From: an uncultured Muribaculaceae bacterium
GTDB taxonomy: Bacteria > Bacteroidota > Bacteroidia > Bacteroidales > Muribaculaceae
NCBI GenBank assembly: GCA_905207535.1
Contig: CAJLLX010000001.1
Coordinates: 1 to 64,000, forward strand
Direction: 5' to 3'
DNA length: 64,000 nt
Under the pieces are notes generated by a model. The model was not told the DNA's origin. It ran no database searches and saw nothing but the letters and a program-made list of their open reading frames with translations. Position 1 is the stretch's first letter, and the number at the start of each line of letters is the position of its first letter. Shown here piece by piece: positions 62,202-64,000 of the stretch. Made by a program: the position numbers and the translations under genes.

Positions 62202-62326
62202 AACTCAATGTTAGCAACTTTCAATGCATAAGCGCAAGCATGCGGCGATAGGTAGCTAAGAAAGAAGGATCAAAGCAGAGTCTCTCAGCGACCGAAAAGT
62301 GCGGGAGAGATGAAGCTAAGGGACAT

Positions 62327-62351
62327 CTGATAGAAACAGACACTGATAGAA
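62327..62351 (+). repeat. Direct repeat in the leader, related to the batC-batD array
   Basis: CTGATAGAA occurs at 62327-62335 and 62343-62351, in a stretch (GATAGAAACAGACACTGATA) that uses the same words as the 10-bp array at 58981. It lies in the predicted 240-base leader of the gene at 62448. Confidence 0.45.
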
Positions 62352-62447
62352 CTGACATAAGCCGAATCGCGATGCCTATGGAAGGGAGGCAGAGAGATGA
62401 GGCAGTGAGATAAACGGATATATTAACCCTCACCAAAACATAAGATC

Positions 62448-62714
62448 ATGACAAAGACCATCACTTTCAACGATCTGCGTAGGCTCAAGGATAGCCTCCC
62501 CGATGGCTCAATCGCCCGTATAGCTGACAAGCTGAACATAACCGCCCAGACCGTGCGCAATTACTTCGGTGGATCGAACTATGAGTTCGGCAAAAACTGC
62601 GGAGTACATATCGAACCGGGTCCTGCTGGCGGTATTGTTGTACTTGACGATACCACAATCTACGATATGGCCGTGGCAATCCTGGAGGAAGAGGAAGCAA
62701 AGAAAGAGCAATAA
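62448..62714 (+). CDS. Small HTH-like DNA-binding protein
   Basis: 88 residues. A predicted helix-turn-helix spans about 10-42: LRRLKDSLPDGSIARIADKL, then NITAQTVRNYFGGSN, a sequence-reading helix pair like those of Cro/MerR-type proteins. The second half (GVHIEPGPAGGIVVLDDTTIYDMAVAILEE) may be a dimerisation segment. I recognise it only as a conserved-looking Bacteroidales family. It is alone on its transcript, with a promoter at 62170-62201, a long leader and a terminator behind it, which is consistent with an autoregulated regulator. Confidence 0.75.
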   Translation: MTKTITFNDLRRLKDSLPDGSIARIADKLNITAQTVRNYFGGSNYEFGKNCGVHIEPGPAGGIVVLDDTTIYDMAVAILEEEEAKKEQ

Positions 62715-62757
62715 AAAAGGAGAGAATACTCCCGTTGCTACTGAAAAAGGAATGAGA

Positions 62758-62805
62758 ATCGCGCCCTTCGGTTGGCCAGAACGACCCCAACGGAAGGCGC
62801 GATTT
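62758..62805 (+). terminator. Terminator after the small DNA-binding protein gene
   Basis: AATCGCGCC pairs with GGCGCGATT. The stem continues with one bulge through TTCGGTTGG/CCAACGGAA around a loop, followed by TTTCTATTT. It separates the regulator from the stress-protein gene 23 bases later. Confidence 0.75.
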
Positions 62806-62828
62806 CTATTTATAAATCCGAATCAAGA

Positions 62829-63941
62829 ATGACTCCAAACCGCCTAATAACATTAGCGATACATACCTACGACAAGGCTCTGCCAATCAAGAATCTGCTT
62901 GAGCGGGAGGGAATATATGTGGAGCTGAACAATGTGAATCTGTCATCGCCGGAGGTGTCGTCGGGGGTGCGCATCCGCATCCGCGAAGCCGATCTGCCTC
63001 TGGCCCTGCGAATAGTGGAGAATTTCGAGATATTCGCCATCCCCGACCTTGAGACGATAAGGCAGAAAGGGAAGATACTTGTGCCGACGGACTTTTCGGA
63101 CAACTCGTTCAACGCCATGCGTGTGGCCATGCGTGTGGCTTCGCAGATCGGCTGCGAAGTAGAGTTTATGTATGCCTACATGGAGCCGATGAACCGCGAG
63201 ACGATACAGCTTTCGGATGCTTACGACTATCAGCTTGCCGACCTGGAGGCCACGCAGAGGCTTCAAGAGGAGGCAAAGATGATGATGAAGCGGTTTACGG
63301 AGCGCGTGAAGGCCGAGATGAAAGAGGGGAAACTTCCGGCGGTGAAATACAACTCGATAGTGGTGGAAGGATTGCCCGAAGAGGCAATCGTGGAGTATTC
63401 GCGCGAGCATAAACCGCCGCTGATAGTGATGGGTACGCGGGCAGCTCAGAACAAAGAGGCCGATCTGATAGGCAGCGTGTCGGCTGAGGTGCTCGATTCG
63501 TGCCGTGTGCCGGTGATCACCATCCCCGAGAATGTGGACACCACCGGGATGAAGGTGAAGCGCGTGGCATTTTTCTGCAACCTCGATCAGGAGGATATGC
63601 TCGCCATCGATGCACTGTATCGATTCTTCCCCGACTCGTCGCTGGAAGTGACACTGGTGCATGTGCCGCCGACAGGACTTCGTCGCCAGCTTCTGCCGAT
63701 AAAGCAGACCGGAGAGAACCTCCTGAAATATTGCCGCGAGCATTACGAGAAGTTTCAGTTTGAGCTCTCGAAAGAGAATCTGCAGAAAATAGCCGTCAAC
63801 ATGGGGCAAGAAGGCAAACGCTACGACATGCTTTGTATCCCGAACAAACGGAAGAGCGCCATAGCCCGCGTGTTCAACCCCTCGATAGCCCACAGAGTGA
63901 TATTCCGCGCCGATGTGCCGATGCTGGTGATACCTGTGTGA
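62829..63941 (+). CDS. Tandem universal stress protein with N-terminal DUF2007-like domain
   Basis: About 370 residues. The first about 75 residues (TLAIHTYDKALPIKNLLERE to VRIRIREADLPLALRIVENF) resemble DUF2007, a ferredoxin-like putative signal-transducing domain. Two UspA-like domains follow, the first beginning GKILVPTDFSDNSFNAMRVA and ending PLIVMGTRAAQNKEADLIGS. The second, beginning KVKRVAFFCNLDQEDMLAID, lacks the G-x2-G-x9-G nucleotide loop. The ATG at 62829 is chosen; the frame is open to 62772, but that part is inside the terminator. Confidence 0.85.
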   Translation: MTPNRLITLAIHTYDKALPIKNLLEREGIYVELNNVNLSSPEVSSGVRIRIREADLPLALRIVENFEIFAIPDLETIRQKGKILVPTDFSDNSFNAMRVAMRVASQIGCEVEFMYAYMEPMNRETIQLSDAYDYQLADLEATQRLQEEAKMMMKRFTERVKAEMKEGKLPAVKYNSIVVEGLPEEAIVEYSREHKPPLIVMGTRAAQNKEADLIGSVSAEVLDSCRVPVITIPENVDTTGMKVKRVAFFCNLDQEDMLAIDALYRFFPDSSLEVTLVHVPPTGLRRQLLPIKQTGENLLKYCREHYEKFQFELSKENLQKIAVNMGQEGKRYDMLCIPNKRKSAIARVFNPSIAHRVIFRADVPMLVIPV

Positions 63942-63943
63942 CA

Positions 63944-64000
63944 ATGAGACCGGAGGAAATGGAAGAAATGCGTTCTGATATACCCGAAGTGACGCTGATA
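63944..64000 (+). CDS. 5' end of a gene running off the window
   Basis: An ATG at 63944, one base after the stop of the stress-protein gene, opens a frame MRPEEMEEMRSDIPEVTLI that is still open at the window edge. The close spacing suggests one transcript. The 19 residues are too few to name the protein. Confidence 0.55.
   Translation, partial: MRPEEMEEMRSDIPEVTLI

Noticed and set aside
62224..62259. 11-codon leader peptide upstream of the HTH gene
   Set aside because: Too short, with no runs of regulatory codons, so it is mentioned only as part of the leader.

Overview
The window is chromosomal DNA of a member of the Bacteroidales, most likely the Muribaculaceae (this family call is inference). 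The support is gene content and signals. There is a complete Bat operon, a SusC-like TonB-dependent receptor with an N-terminal carboxypeptidase-regulatory domain, a sodium-pumping methylmalonyl-CoA decarboxylase operon, a BioG-BioC fusion, tricorn-like and prolyl-oligopeptidase proteases, and Bacteroidetes-type promoters (TTTG, about 20 bases, TAnnTTTG) ahead of several genes. Most genes are GC-rich. A visibly AT-richer patch (about 9.7-13.9 kb) holds an SNF2 helicase and an insertion sequence.

Layout. 1-169: 3' end of an unknown gene. 0.24-9.6 kb (+): TonB-dependent receptor, DUF4876-type lipoprotein, DUF6850-type outer-membrane barrel, ABC ATPase, membrane permease-like protein, DUF4857-type protein and a small OB-fold-like lipoprotein. 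They look like one uncharacterised envelope system. 9.9-13.9 kb: SNF2/SWIM helicase, gene remnant, IS4-family element, terminator. 14.0-17.4 kb (-): GtrA-like, TRIC-like channel, endonuclease III, CrcB, PheS. 17.6 kb (+): small unknown protein. 18.1-24.8 kb (-): tricorn-like protease, PorT-like barrel, LysM/periplasmic-binding fusion, Bcp peroxiredoxin, then tRNA-Leu(UAG). 25.3-30.7 kb (-): unknown small protein, then the methylmalonyl-CoA decarboxylase operon (epimerase, carboxyltransferase, OadG with a lamin-tail domain, biotin carrier, membrane beta subunit), which would convert succinate-derived methylmalonyl-CoA to propionyl-CoA while pumping sodium.

31.0-36.0 kb (-): metallo-hydrolase, lipoprotein coupled to an S9 peptidase, small membrane protein, RNase D-like exonuclease. 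36.2-42.1 kb (-): bioD, bioG-bioC fusion, bioF, ABC-F ATPase, 5-formyl-THF cyclo-ligase. 42.1-44.3 kb (-): CtpA-type protease and dCMP deaminase. 44.5-47.9 kb (+): a lone DsbD-alpha domain, full DsbD, MazG. 48.2-52.6 kb (+): exported unknown protein, then a translationally coupled set: topoisomerase III, Cys-rich membrane peptide, HU protein, and an HU-transmembrane-LysM protein. 52.8-61.9 kb (+): the Bat operon (moxR, DUF58, an accessory gene, batA-E). 62.4-64.0 kb (+): small DNA-binding protein, universal stress protein, and the 5' end of one more gene.

The most interesting items are the HU-TM-LysM protein, which would link DNA to the cell wall; the unassigned TonB/DUF4876/DUF6850/ABC/DUF4857 set; the OadG-lamin-tail fusion; the tandem 10-bp repeat between batC and batD; and a duplicated structured intergenic element at 25.2 and 30.9 kb. 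No CRISPR array, rRNA or prophage was seen.
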